Part shown: piece after piece, positions 1 through 7,350 of the stretch
Numbering within the stretch: the stretch's first letter is position 1
Layout of the letters: the number at the start of each line of letters is the position of its first letter
From: UBA5266 sp002411545
GTDB lineage: Bacteria; Bacteroidota; Bacteroidia; Bacteroidales; WCHB1-69
Direction of reading: 5' to 3'
Assembly: GCA_028693085.1 (NCBI GenBank)
Contig: JAQUWC010000072.1
Coordinates: 1 to 10,083 of the forward strand
DNA: 10,083 nt
Program-made: the position numbers and the translations under genes
The notes under the pieces: generated by a model
The model's input: only the letters and a program-made list of their open reading frames with translations
Told to the model about the DNA's origin: nothing
Databases searched by the model: none

Positions 1-1491
1 ATGAAAGGGAGCTTGATGTTGACCTACATGGGTCATGGAGGAGACAATGGTTGGGCACATGAACGATTTTTGAAAAGAAGTGATATCAGTGCTTTGAAAA
101 ATAAATATAATTTACCTTTGTTTTTTGCCGGTTCCTGCTCCTTTGGTATATATGATAAGAAAAATAATCAATCTCCTTCGGAAGATATTTTATTTAAATC
201 GGATGGCGGTGGAATAGCCGTGATTTCGGCTAGCAGAGTTTCTTATAGTTCAACCAATAAGCAATTTGGAATAAAATTACATCAATTGGCTTTTGAAAAA
301 GATAACAATGCTTATAGAACCATCGGCCAATTTTATGCTCAAGCCAAAAATGTAAGTAGCAGCGTAGATATGTATGTCTTGTTTGGAGATCCGTCCTTAA
401 CATTGGCTTATCCCAAATACAACGTATCGACCGATAGTATAAATGGAAAATCTCTTGCCAATAGTCAAGATACAATCAAAGCATTGCAATTTATTAGCAT
501 TAAAGGTAGGGTGACCGATGAATCTTTGCAAACCGTTTCCTCATTCAACGGCTATGTTTATCCAACGGTTTTTGATAAGGCTTCCACGGTAGTTACCTTA
601 TTAAACAATCCCAACAGTATTCAAAAAACGTTTGCATTACAAAAAAACATTTTATATAAGGGAAAAGTAAGTGTAAAAAACGGACATTTTGAGTTTTCAT
701 TTTTAGTACCCAAGGATATAAATTATGAATATGGATTCGGGAAAATTAGTTATTATGCCTTTGCTGATAATAAGGATGCCAATGGATTTGATTCTCTTTT
801 AGTGGGTGGAATTAATGACACCCTGATTAATGATAATGCCGGCCCTGAAATCAAATTATATTTGAATGACGAGAATTTTGTAAGTGGTGGTATAACAACT
901 TCCAATCCTATTTTATATGCTTTAATCAAAGATGAAAACGGCGTTAATACCGTTGGTACCGGTATAGGCCATGATATCATTGCTTTTATTGATGATGAAG
1001 TGGATAAAAGTATAGTTTTGAACGATTTTTTTGAATACAATGAAAACAGTTATACTTCCGGTAAAATAAATTATTTGCTTTCGAACATAAGTTTAGGACA
1101 ACATACGCTCACTTTGAGAGCTTGGGACGTGCTTAACAATATGAATCAAACTACCATAAGCTTTACGGTTGTCAATGATGAAGCATTACAATTAGATCAT
1201 GTGCTCAATTATCCCAATCCCTTTACGACACAAACAAGCTTTTATTTCGAACACAATCATCCCGGGCTAAGCATGGATATTAGTATACAAATTTTCACCA
1301 TATCCGGAAAGTTAGTTAAAACCATACGGTATACCGAAGCTTCGAATTCTTTACGTGTAGGTCCCATTTCTTGGAATGGTAAAGATGATTTTGGAGATGC
1401 TTTGGCCAAGGGAGTTTATTTATACAAACTTCGAGTAAAAACGACAGACAATAAAATAGCTGAAAAAATAGAGAAGTTAGTCATTTTATAA
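1..1491 (+). CDS. porU: PorU, type IX secretion system sortase (C25 gingipain-like), 5'-truncated by window edge
   Basis: C-terminal 496 residues of PorU, the outer-membrane-associated cysteine transpeptidase of T9SS. It cuts the C-terminal signal off secreted cargo and joins the cargo to the surface anchor. The peptidase C25 core is visible: the catalytic His is in the GHGG motif (His12 of this fragment) and the probable catalytic Cys is Cys46 in FFAGSCSFG. A GGGIAVISASRVSYSS segment follows, as expected in PorU. Residues about 150-390 look like beta-rich linker domains. Residues 401-496 form a T9SS type A/FlgD-like C-terminal domain with YPNP (404-407), an ISGKLVK strand and GVYLYKL (471-477). 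PorU is usually above 1,000 residues, so more than half of the gene lies left of the window; the first ATG is probably an internal methionine. It is followed by porV. Secreted gingipain-type proteases share the C25 fold, but the porV neighbour favours PorU. Confidence 0.9.
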   Translation: MKGSLMLTYMGHGGDNGWAHERFLKRSDISALKNKYNLPLFFAGSCSFGIYDKKNNQSPSEDILFKSDGGGIAVISASRVSYSSTNKQFGIKLHQLAFEKDNNAYRTIGQFYAQAKNVSSSVDMYVLFGDPSLTLAYPKYNVSTDSINGKSLANSQDTIKALQFISIKGRVTDESLQTVSSFNGYVYPTVFDKASTVVTLLNNPNSIQKTFALQKNILYKGKVSVKNGHFEFSFLVPKDINYEYGFGKISYYAFADNKDANGFDSLLVGGINDTLINDNAGPEIKLYLNDENFVSGGITTSNPILYALIKDENGVNTVGTGIGHDIIAFIDDEVDKSIVLNDFFEYNENSYTSGKINYLLSNISLGQHTLTLRAWDVLNNMNQTTISFTVVNDEALQLDHVLNYPNPFTTQTSFYFEHNHPGLSMDISIQIFTISGKLVKTIRYTEASNSLRVGPISWNGKDDFGDALAKGVYLYKLRVKTTDNKIAEKIEKLVIL

Positions 1492-1585
1492 AAATACAAA
1501 TGCCCGAACAATAATCTTTTTGATGAGGCGTTATAATCGTAACTTTTAGAAAGAAAAAAAACAATTAAATAATTATTCATTTAGA

Positions 1586-2830
1586 ATGTCATATCGAATT
1601 ACCGTAATTAGAAGTATCATACTAACCTTATTATATTTACCTTTATATGTAAGTGCTCAAGATGGGAAAAAAGACATATTGGGACGTCCGGCAAATGCCA
1701 TTACGACAGCTGTTCCCTTTTTGATGATAGGACCCGATTCACATACCGGGGGTATGGGTGAGGTGGGAGTAGCTTTGCCTAATGAGTTGAATGCACAACA
1801 TTGGAATCCGTCAAAATATGTGTTTTCCGACCAAATAGCAGGGGTGTCTATTTCTTACAGTCCTTGGTTGTATGGTTTGGGCTTAAACGATATTTATCTT
1901 CTTTATTTATCAGGTTATTATAAAATCAATAATTTAAATTCTGTTTCTTTTTCCATACGTTACTTTAATATGGGTGAAATGGAATTGAGAGATTATTTTG
2001 GTGAAAATCCATTAGGGGAAGGCGTTACTGTTAGCCCTCACGAATTTTCCTTGGATGCTGCATATTCCCGTAAATTCACCAAAGAATTATCCATGTCGGT
2101 AACAGGGCGTTTTATCTATTCTAATCTTACAACCGTAAGTAATGTAGGTGGAACTACCGAAGGAATAAAACCCGGCATGGCAGGTGCGGCAGATATCAGT
2201 TTGTTTTATCAAAAGAATTTAAGAGCTGAAAAACTTTATAAAAGTCTATTAGGCTTCGGACTTAGCTTCTCAAATATTGGTTCAAAAATATCTTATTCGA
2301 GCAATATGGAGAGAGATTTTTTGCCGGCAAATTTTCGAATCGGAACTGCATATACGATGTATATTGATAAATTCAACAGCTTGACCTTTGCTTTCGACTT
2401 AAATAAGTTGTTAGTGCCCACTCCGCCGGTCTATGAATCCGATAGTATGGGGCGAGTAGCAAGAGATGAAAAAGGGAATGCTATCATAGCTGCAGGAAGA
2501 GATCCTTATAATACGTCGGTCGTTGAAGCGGTGTTTACATCGTGGTTTGATGCTCCCTATGGTTTTGCCGAAGAAATGAGTGAGTTTATTATGAATGTAG
2601 GATTGGAATATGCTTACAATGACTTGTTGTATATTCGTGCAGGCTATTTTAACGAAGCCAAAACCAAAGGAGATCGTAAATATTTAACCGCCGGTGTCGG
2701 GATTAAATATAGTATCTTTTGTTTGGATGCTTCTTATATAATTCCTGTAAATCAAAGGAACCATGCATTAGAAAACACCTTGCGCTTTACTTTATCATTC
2801 GATTTAGGGGCGTCAATTGATACAAAATAA
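1586..2830 (+). CDS. porV: PorV (LptO), T9SS outer-membrane shuttle protein
   Basis: A 414-residue outer-membrane beta-barrel of the FadL-like PorV family. In T9SS it collects folded cargo at the translocon and delivers it to the PorU attachment complex. The N-terminus is a clear signal peptide (a hydrophobic stretch at residues 7-23, ending VSA, with likely cleavage before Gln25). The mature start carries the PorV signature: NAITTAVPFLMIGPDS (37-52), then GGMG and HWNPSKY (72-78). The rest alternates amphipathic strands and ends with a barrel strand of the LRFTLSFDL type. Length is close to the usual value of about 390 residues. The ATG at 1586 is chosen because it places the signal peptide correctly. 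It lies 94 nt after porU, and ispF follows after 9 nt, so all three are probably co-transcribed. No convincing promoter was found in the gap; TAACTTTT at 1540-1547 misses the final G of the -7 consensus. Confidence 0.94.
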   Translation: MSYRITVIRSIILTLLYLPLYVSAQDGKKDILGRPANAITTAVPFLMIGPDSHTGGMGEVGVALPNELNAQHWNPSKYVFSDQIAGVSISYSPWLYGLGLNDIYLLYLSGYYKINNLNSVSFSIRYFNMGEMELRDYFGENPLGEGVTVSPHEFSLDAAYSRKFTKELSMSVTGRFIYSNLTTVSNVGGTTEGIKPGMAGAADISLFYQKNLRAEKLYKSLLGFGLSFSNIGSKISYSSNMERDFLPANFRIGTAYTMYIDKFNSLTFAFDLNKLLVPTPPVYESDSMGRVARDEKGNAIIAAGRDPYNTSVVEAVFTSWFDAPYGFAEEMSEFIMNVGLEYAYNDLLYIRAGYFNEAKTKGDRKYLTAGVGIKYSIFCLDASYIIPVNQRNHALENTLRFTLSFDLGASIDTK

Positions 2831-2839
2831 ACACCTTAC

Positions 2840-3343
2840 ATGAATATGCGCATAGGATTCGGAATAGATACCCATCGCTTGACTCAGGATAAGAAGCTGA
2901 TGATTGGAGGAATTCATATTCCCTATCATTTAGGAAGTGACGGTCATTCCGATGCTGATGTGTTAATCCATGCCCTTTGTGATGCCTTATTAGGAGCCGC
3001 AGCATTAAAAGATATTGGAACACAATTTCCCGATACGGATATACAATATAAAAATATAGATAGCAAAATATTGCTAAAAAAAACCATGGAACTTATCCGT
3101 GAAAAAGGGTGGAAAATCATTAATACGGATACTACGATTATATTGCAACAACCTAAAATAGCACCTTATATTGACGCCATGCAAACCATCCTTTCGAAGG
3201 CATTGGATATCGAAAAAGAAAAAATATCGATTAAAGCCAAGACATCTGAAAAATTAGGATTTATTGGGAGAGAGGAAGGTGTCACAGCTTATGCTGTGGT
3301 TTTATTGCAAAAATCAGACAACCTAGAATTTCAAACCGTATAA
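2840..3343 (+). CDS. ispF: IspF, 2-C-methyl-D-erythritol 2,4-cyclodiphosphate synthase
   Basis: Cytoplasmic enzyme of the non-mevalonate (MEP) isoprenoid pathway. It converts CDP-methylerythritol 2-phosphate to the cyclic diphosphate with release of CMP. At 167 residues it is slightly longer than the usual 157-162. The zinc ligands expected from the E. coli enzyme are present: Asp10 and His12 in GFGIDTH, and His44 in the DADVLIHAL stretch. Also seen are HSDAD (36-40), FPDTD (63-67) and the C-terminal AKTSEKLGFIGREEG (134-147), which is typical of the family. Two start codons are possible, Met1 (2840) and Met3 (2846); both leave the fold intact. It lies 9 nt after porV, so translation is probably coupled to the T9SS genes although the function is unrelated. 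A hairpin terminator follows at 3364-3399. Confidence 0.96.
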   Translation: MNMRIGFGIDTHRLTQDKKLMIGGIHIPYHLGSDGHSDADVLIHALCDALLGAAALKDIGTQFPDTDIQYKNIDSKILLKKTMELIREKGWKIINTDTTIILQQPKIAPYIDAMQTILSKALDIEKEKISIKAKTSEKLGFIGREEGVTAYAVVLLQKSDNLEFQTV

Positions 3344-3363
3344 GAGATATAGAAAGAGAAATT

Positions 3364-3399
3364 AAAAAAAGGAATAAACATGCATTTATTCCTTTTTTT
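3364..3399. terminator. Bidirectional intrinsic terminator between ispF and the DUF2795 gene
   Basis: The 8-bp stem GGAATAAA (3371-3378) / TTTATTCC (3385-3392) has a 6-nt loop CATGCA. It is flanked by seven A before and seven T after, so it works as hairpin plus T-tract on either strand. It sits between the convergent ends of ispF (3343) and the minus-strand small gene (3416). Confidence 0.85.
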
Positions 3400-3415
3400 G
3401 TGTTTTCAAGATGTG

Positions 3416-3637
3416 TTAATATTCATCCTCGTGAAAGAAGAAGTCTTCTTTTGAAGGATAGTCCGGCCAAATATCTTCAATCGTTTCGTAGATTTCGCCT
3501 TCATCTTCAATCTCTTTTAAATTCTCTGCAACTTCCAAAGGAGCTCCAGAACGAATGGCGTAATCTATCAATTCTTCTTTGGTTGCCGGCCAAGGCGCAT
3601 CTTCAAGTTTTGAAGCTAATTCTAACGTCCAATACAT
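3416..3637 (-). CDS. Small acidic DUF2795 family protein
   Basis: A 73-residue, strongly acidic protein beginning MYWTLELASKLEDAPWPATK and ending FFFHEDEY. The segment WPATKEELIDYAIRSGAPLEVAENL (residues 16-40) is the DUF2795 core: a short helical domain with a W/P-A-T-K-x-E-L-I-x-Y-A-x-x-x-x-A-P pattern. The C-terminal half (41-73) is rich in Glu and Asp. Such proteins are common and well conserved in Bacteroidota; no function is established that I know of. It has no signal peptide or membrane segment and is presumably cytoplasmic. It is monocistronic: a -7 box lies just upstream (3665-3672) and the shared terminator at 3364-3399 follows the stop codon. The opposite strand has a longer but implausible frame, rejected because this reading matches a known family. 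Confidence 0.88.
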   Translation of the reverse strand: MYWTLELASKLEDAPWPATKEELIDYAIRSGAPLEVAENLKEIEDEGEIYETIEDIWPDYPSKEDFFFHEDEY

Positions 3638-3664
3638 GTTTTCTGTGGTTTTTTAAAATTTTTG

Positions 3665-3672
3665 CAAAGGTA
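3665..3672 (-). promoter_or_regulatory. -7 promoter box for the DUF2795 gene
   Basis: On the minus strand this reads TACCTTTG, an exact match to the Bacteroidota -7 consensus TAnnTTTG. It ends 27 nt before the ATG at 3637, giving an inferred leader of about 20 nt. No clear -33 TTTG is seen at the usual spacing in the A/T tracts upstream. Confidence 0.65.
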
Positions 3673-3822
3673 AAAAAATATATATATAAATATCACTTTT
3701 TTATAAAAAATTATTTATCTGATAATGAGTATTATAAATATATTTACGATGGATATTAAAAATAATAGCAACAAATCATGTAATTTTTTTTAAGAAAAAA
3801 GCTTTCATATTAAAAAAAACTC

Positions 3823-3830
3823 TACTTTTG
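3823..3830 (+). promoter_or_regulatory. -7 promoter box for tRNA-Leu
   Basis: TACTTTTG is an exact TAnnTTTG match ending 11 nt before the first base of the mature tRNA. This spacing fits transcription starting a few nucleotides upstream of the tRNA 5' end. A possible -33 element is TTTC at 3803-3806 with a 16-nt spacer, which is a weak match. Confidence 0.75.
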
Positions 3831-3841
3831 CAAGCTCTAAA

Positions 3842-3925
3842 GCCCGAGTGGCGGAATTGGTAGACGCGTCGGTCTCAAAAACCGATGAGGTAACACTCGT
3901 GCCGGTTCGACCCCGGCCTCGGGTA
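3842..3925 (+). tRNA. tRNA-Leu, anticodon CAA
   Basis: An 84-nt class II tRNA. The acceptor stem GCCCGAG pairs with CTCGGGT (3918-3924), with a G-U pair at 1-72, followed by discriminator A3925. The D region contains TGGCGGAATTGGTAGACGC. The anticodon stem TCGGT/ACCGA encloses loop CTCAAAA, giving anticodon CAA, which reads the Leu codon UUG. The long variable arm has GAG/CTC pairing, as expected for Leu. The T arm GCCGG-TTCGACC-CCGGC is perfect. The 3' CCA is not encoded. It is flanked by its own -7 box and a strong terminator, so it is a single-gene transcript. Confidence 0.97.
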
Positions 3926-3927
3926 CT

Positions 3928-3965
3928 AACACAAAGAATTGATTCTTTGTGTTTTTTCTTTTTTA
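3928..3965 (+). terminator. Intrinsic terminator of tRNA-Leu
   Basis: A perfect 11-bp stem (3928-3938 with 3943-3953; AACACAAAGAA / TTCTTTGTGTT) closes a TTGA tetraloop and is followed directly by a T-rich run. It begins three bases after the tRNA end. Confidence 0.9.
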
Positions 3966-4062
3966 TATGGTTTTGTGTGTGCTGTGTTTTTTGCAACATT
4001 TACAAAATAATACATGACGTATGCTTTACTTCAAATAGTTATAAAAAATAGTTTTCCTGATG

Positions 4063-4512
4063 TTATTTATTATCATCAGCTACCCATTCTGCAAAGGAGT
4101 TTTGTGTTTCGGAAAGTTTGAGTCTATATAAACTCACATAAGGAGGAAGTTTTGCTTGAAGTTTTCCGGCAAAATCAACCAATAGCTGTTCACTTGTGGG
4201 TTGGTAGTCGACAATGCTAATGTTTTTATAATTCTTTTTTAAGGCTTGTATTAAATCAGGGTCGGTTTGTGTATTCAAAATGAGGGTATGATCGTAATGC
4301 TTGATGATTTCATTTTCGACGATGTCTTTTAAATCAGAAAAATCCATCACCATTCCCTTTTTAGATGTGTGTTCGTGATAGTGTATGTTTCCTTTCACAG
4401 TTACTTCCAATTGATAGGAATGTCCGTGTATGTTTTGACATAATCCTTGGTAGTTAATCAAGGCATGTGCCATTTCAAAATGAAAAATTTTCGTAATCCG
4501 TATTTCAGTCAT
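4063..4512 (-). CDS. queD: QueD, 6-carboxy-5,6,7,8-tetrahydropterin synthase (6-pyruvoyl-tetrahydropterin synthase family)
   Basis: A 149-residue cytoplasmic enzyme of the PTPS/QueD fold. QueD turns dihydroneopterin triphosphate into 6-carboxytetrahydropterin, the second step towards the 7-deazaguanine precursor of queuosine in tRNA. The three zinc ligands are His16 (FHFEMAHAL), His29 and His31 (NIHGH). The CxxxHGH pattern with Cys25 is the QueD arrangement. Also present are Asp74 and His75 (YDHTLIL), a PTSE pterin-binding motif (105-108) and the acid of SETQNSFAEW (Glu135). It is slightly longer than E. coli QueD (about 120 residues), with an insertion near residues 43-52. It starts 3 nt after the dehydrogenase stop and is the last gene of the minus-strand set. 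No other queuosine gene is in the window. A eukaryote-type PTPS role is less likely given the CxxxHGH motif. Confidence 0.9.
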   Translation of the reverse strand: MTEIRITKIFHFEMAHALINYQGLCQNIHGHSYQLEVTVKGNIHYHEHTSKKGMVMDFSDLKDIVENEIIKHYDHTLILNTQTDPDLIQALKKNYKNISIVDYQPTSEQLLVDFAGKLQAKLPPYVSLYRLKLSETQNSFAEWVADDNK

Positions 4513-4515
4513 GAT

Positions 4516-5454
4516 TTAAGGGTTTTGGTTTAAAAAGTCATGTATGTTTCTTAATACAATATCAAATCGCTTATCGAATGCTTCTCTTGTAGCATACGCA
4601 ATATGAGGCTTAAGTACACAATGCGGGGCTTTTAATAAAGGATGGTTTTCGGGTAGGGGAGGTTCCATTTCATACACATCGATTCCGGCTCCACTGATTT
4701 TTTGTTCTGTTAAAGCGGTTGCCAAAGCCGTGTTATCGACAATATTTCCTCGGGCGGTATTGATTAATACGGCCTCCGATTTCATAAGTGCAATTTTTTC
4801 TTTGGATAGTAAATGATGGGTTTCAGCAGTAAGCGGAAGGTGTAGTGTAACGATATCGGATTGTTTGAGTAACTCATCTAATGTCAGGTATTGAATCTGA
4901 TGGGCTATCATTTCAGGATGTTTCGAACGACTCCAAGCGATAACATTACATCCAAAGCTTTTTAGCAGCAAAGCTGTACGTCGGCCAATGGCTCCCGTAC
5001 CGACTATGCCTACGGTTTTACCAAAGAGTTCTCTGCCTAAAGAGTTATTTCTTGTTTGTAAACTACGGCATTGTGTTTCCATGGTCGATAAATGGCGATA
5101 GACATCTAATATCAATCCTATAGTCATCTCGCTAACGGCATGGGTGGCATAGCCGGATGCATTACGAATAAGTATGTTGTGAGTTTTGCAATAAGCCGTA
5201 TCGATATGATCTATGCCGGTAAATGCAACGGCCAGCATTCGAAGATGTTTGCATTTCGATAAAACGTCTGCTGTAAGGGAAATATTCGAAATAATAACAA
5301 TGTGTGCTTCTTGCATGCGTTCGATTAATATTTCCGAACTTTCATTGCGGTCAGCATGAAAAATAAAATCATGACCAAGTTGTGAAAAGTGTTTTTTGAT
5401 TTCACCTGCTTGCGATGAGGTAATTCCTATTGATTCAACAGCAACAATTTTCAT
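4516..5454 (-). CDS. D-isomer specific 2-hydroxyacid dehydrogenase
   Basis: A 312-residue NAD(P)-dependent oxidoreductase that interconverts 2-keto acids and D-2-hydroxy acids; candidates are hydroxypyruvate/glyoxylate reductase or glycerate dehydrogenase. The Rossmann fingerprint is VGTGAIG (151-157). The catalytic triad fits the family: Arg235 in NTARGNIVD, Glu264 in GAGIDVYEMEP, His284 in KPHIAYAT. The substrate-loop region is VAFTGIDHID (76-85). The residue group after beta-strand 2 is WSRSKH (174-179), where NAD enzymes usually have Asp. A Ser/Arg pair there suggests NADPH use, which is an inference. The length is near the family norm. The start codon directly follows the gldH stop (TAA then ATG), so translation is probably coupled. 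The physiological substrate cannot be read from the sequence. Confidence 0.88.
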   Translation of the reverse strand: MKIVAVESIGITSSQAGEIKKHFSQLGHDFIFHADRNESSEILIERMQEAHIVIISNISLTADVLSKCKHLRMLAVAFTGIDHIDTAYCKTHNILIRNASGYATHAVSEMTIGLILDVYRHLSTMETQCRSLQTRNNSLGRELFGKTVGIVGTGAIGRRTALLLKSFGCNVIAWSRSKHPEMIAHQIQYLTLDELLKQSDIVTLHLPLTAETHHLLSKEKIALMKSEAVLINTARGNIVDNTALATALTEQKISGAGIDVYEMEPPLPENHPLLKAPHCVLKPHIAYATREAFDKRFDIVLRNIHDFLNQNP

Positions 5455-5934
5455 TTATTTCTTTGTTTTTGATGAGTGTGATGAAACTTTGCATCCCACC
5501 GAAACAATGTAATTTAAATCGTAATATTGTGTCAATTGCTGGATGCTAAACGTATAAACTCCTTTTTCGGCAAATGTTTTATCCGTATAGATTACGGCTT
5601 CAAGCTGTCGGGTATTCCCTTCCTTCAAGCCTATATAACCCTGTTCGTTCTTAATAGCAAAAACGTATCGAAGTATGTTTTTTTGACCGTCAGGATAGGT
5701 TAATACGGTATTAACCGGCAATGTCTCATAAGGATAGCCTTCTTGATAGCGTAATACAATCGTAAATTCATGGATTTTTTTTAATTTCTTTATTTCAGGG
5801 GTAAATTCAAGTGTATTAAAGCGGTTCCATTGATAATTCGGGAAATTCACTGTTTTTTCATAGGTAATTTTTTTGTTTTCACAAGAAGAAAATCCGATAA
5901 GAACTAGGATCCATAAGCTTATTAAGTGTTTCAT
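5455..5934 (-). CDS. gldH: GldH family lipoprotein (gliding motility / T9SS-associated)
   Basis: A 159-residue predicted lipoprotein. The signal peptide (residues 1-17) ends in a lipobox-like GFSSC, with lipidation expected at Cys18; the -3 Phe is unusual but Bacteroidota lipoboxes are relaxed. The mature domain has the GldH pattern: a W (Trp36) after an FPNYQ stretch, then LRYQEGYPYETLPV (61-74), then a beta-rich half ending FAEKGVYTFSIQQLTQYYDL and a VSVGCKV strand. GldH is required for gliding in Flavobacterium johnsoniae and homologues occur in non-gliding Bacteroidota. The frame is open upstream to 5979, but the ATG at 5934 is chosen because it yields a proper signal peptide and avoids overlap with der. 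It begins 7 nt after the der stop and abuts the dehydrogenase gene. The family call rests on pattern rather than strong identity. Confidence 0.8.
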   Translation of the reverse strand: MKHLISLWILVLIGFSSCENKKITYEKTVNFPNYQWNRFNTLEFTPEIKKLKKIHEFTIVLRYQEGYPYETLPVNTVLTYPDGQKNILRYVFAIKNEQGYIGLKEGNTRQLEAVIYTDKTFAEKGVYTFSIQQLTQYYDLNYIVSVGCKVSSHSSKTKK

Positions 5935-5941
5935 AGGTATG

Positions 5942-7246
5942 TTATTTTTTTCTGAAAAACAAATCCAAAGGAGCGCCATTAAAATTCCATATGGAACGTA
6001 TTTTATTTTCTAAAAAACGTTTATAGTCTTCGCGTATGTATTGTGGAAGATTACAAAAAAATACAAATTGAGGATAGTTGCTCTGAATTTGAGTAATGTA
6101 TTTTATTTTAATGACTTTGTCTTTTTGCATGGGTGGCGGATTTTGTGAAATGACATCCAATAAGACGGTGTTGACTTCGGAGGTGCTGATTTTGCGTTTC
6201 ATATTTTGGTATACATCAATGGCTGATTCGACAACCTTAAATATACGTTGCTTTTTAATAACGGAAGTGAACAGAATGGGGACATCATTATAGGGGGCGA
6301 TTTTTTGTCGTATAGCTTTTTCGAATTCTATATGTGTGTTAGAGGCTTTTTCGATTAAATCCCATTTGTTAACTACAATCACAATGCCTTTTTTATTTCG
6401 TTGAGCTAAACTAAGGATATTTAAATCTTGGGATTCGAATCCTTGAGTTGCATCACACATCACGATGCAAATGTCGCTGCTTTCGATGGCTCGTACGGTT
6501 CGCATGACGGCATAAAATTCAATATTTTCTTCTACATTCTTTTTTTTGCGGAGGCCGGCTGTATCTACTAAGTAGAAGTCGAATCCGAACCCTTTGTAAC
6601 GCGTATAAATAGCATCGCGTGTAGTGCCGGCTATTGGGGTTACGATGTTTCGATCATTGCCCAAGTAAGCATTTATAATAGAAGATTTTCCGACATTAGG
6701 ACGTCCCACTACGGTGATTTTTGGCAAGTCCTCAGTTTCTTCAATTGTATTTTTGTTGAAATGTTGAACAAGGTCGTCGAGAAGTTCTCCGGTGCCACTT
6801 CCTGCTGCGGCTGAAATGGCATATAAGTTCTCCATGCCTAAGGCGTAGAATTCCATGTGATCATTATAATTAACCGCTGAATCAATTTTATTGACTACTA
6901 AGTAAGAAGGCTTATTGCTTGACCTCAATATTTTTGCTATATCTTCATCCATAGGAGTGATGCCTTCACGTCCATCCACTAAAAATAATATCACATCAGC
7001 TTCTTCTATGGCTAATTCCACTTGTTTTTTGATTTCATTTTCATAGATGTCGTCCGAATTATCAACATAACCACCTGTATCAATCACAGCAAATTCATAG
7101 CCGTTCCATTCGGAATTGCCGTAATTACGGTCGCGTGTTACACCTGATGTGGCATCAACGATGGCTTGTCTGGAGCGGGTTAAGCGATTAAAAAGCGTCG
7201 ATTTCCCTGTGTTTGGTCTTCCTACTAAAGCAATTACATTTTTCAT
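5942..7246 (-). CDS. der: Der (EngA), tandem-domain ribosome-assembly GTPase
   Basis: A 434-residue cytoplasmic GTPase needed for 50S subunit assembly, of usual length. There are two G domains. First domain: G1 GRPNTGKS (9-16), G3 DTGG (56-59), G4 NKID (119-122), G5 SA (145-146). Second domain: G1 GRPNVGKS (181-188), G3 DTAG (228-231), G4 NKWD (293-296), and TS at 327-328 where SA is usual for G5. The C-terminal KH-like domain covers about 355-434, with NPPP (369-372), the IKYITQ strand and the FVFFCNLP strand. It heads the four-gene minus-strand set, with a -7 box 22 nt upstream of the ATG and gldH 7 nt downstream. No truncation or frameshift is seen. Confidence 0.97.
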   Translation of the reverse strand: MKNVIALVGRPNTGKSTLFNRLTRSRQAIVDATSGVTRDRNYGNSEWNGYEFAVIDTGGYVDNSDDIYENEIKKQVELAIEEADVILFLVDGREGITPMDEDIAKILRSSNKPSYLVVNKIDSAVNYNDHMEFYALGMENLYAISAAAGSGTGELLDDLVQHFNKNTIEETEDLPKITVVGRPNVGKSSIINAYLGNDRNIVTPIAGTTRDAIYTRYKGFGFDFYLVDTAGLRKKKNVEENIEFYAVMRTVRAIESSDICIVMCDATQGFESQDLNILSLAQRNKKGIVIVVNKWDLIEKASNTHIEFEKAIRQKIAPYNDVPILFTSVIKKQRIFKVVESAIDVYQNMKRKISTSEVNTVLLDVISQNPPPMQKDKVIKIKYITQIQSNYPQFVFFCNLPQYIREDYKRFLENKIRSIWNFNGAPLDLFFRKK

Positions 7247-7267
7247 ATAGCTAAAAAATTTTCAGTA

Positions 7268-7275
7268 CAAATTTA
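7268..7275 (-). promoter_or_regulatory. -7 promoter box for der-gldH-dehydrogenase-queD
   Basis: The minus strand reads TAAATTTG, an exact TAnnTTTG match, ending 21 nt before the der ATG, so the leader would be about 15 nt. A TTG at 7293-7295 (minus) with a 17-nt spacer is a possible -33 element. The AT-rich setting raises the chance of a fortuitous match. Confidence 0.6.
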
Positions 7276-7286
7276 TATAAAATTAT

Positions 7287-7350
7287 CATGCCCAACTCGT
7301 ATCGTTGAATGGATTTTCCTTGTACGACGATGCATGCGTTTTCCCTATCT
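7287..7350. other. GC-raised intergenic island between rho and der
   Basis: About 45% G+C by hand count, in intergenic DNA otherwise far poorer in G+C. On the minus strand a frame is open from 7370 to 7251 without an ATG at its beginning; its middle reads ENACIVVQGKSIQRYELG, which looks protein-like but matches no family I recognise. A 6-bp hairpin GAAACA/TGTTTC lies beside it at 7351-7367. It could be a decayed gene fragment or a dispersed intergenic repeat. Confidence 0.3.

Noticed and set aside
1..3. ATG at the first base as the true start of porU
   Set aside because: The catalytic His is only 11 residues further on, and PorU needs a long N-terminal part, so this is an internal Met at the window edge.
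3400..3759. 119-codon open frame on the plus strand
   Set aside because: It is antisense to the DUF2795 gene and runs on into A/T-rich intergenic DNA; its translation has no family features.
3848..4051. Open frames on both strands over the tRNA region (also 3805-3999 on the minus strand)
   Set aside because: They run through the tRNA-Leu gene and its terminator, so they are by-products of the RNA sequence.
4051..4083. Possible terminator of the queD operon: TGATG/CATCA inverted repeat overlapping the stop codon
   Set aside because: Only a 5-bp stem with an 11-nt loop, and the T-run is not directly adjacent; too weak to call.
5935..5979. Upstream start for GldH adding 15 residues
   Set aside because: It would overlap der and place a non-signal segment in front of a good lipoprotein signal peptide; the ATG at 5934 fits better.
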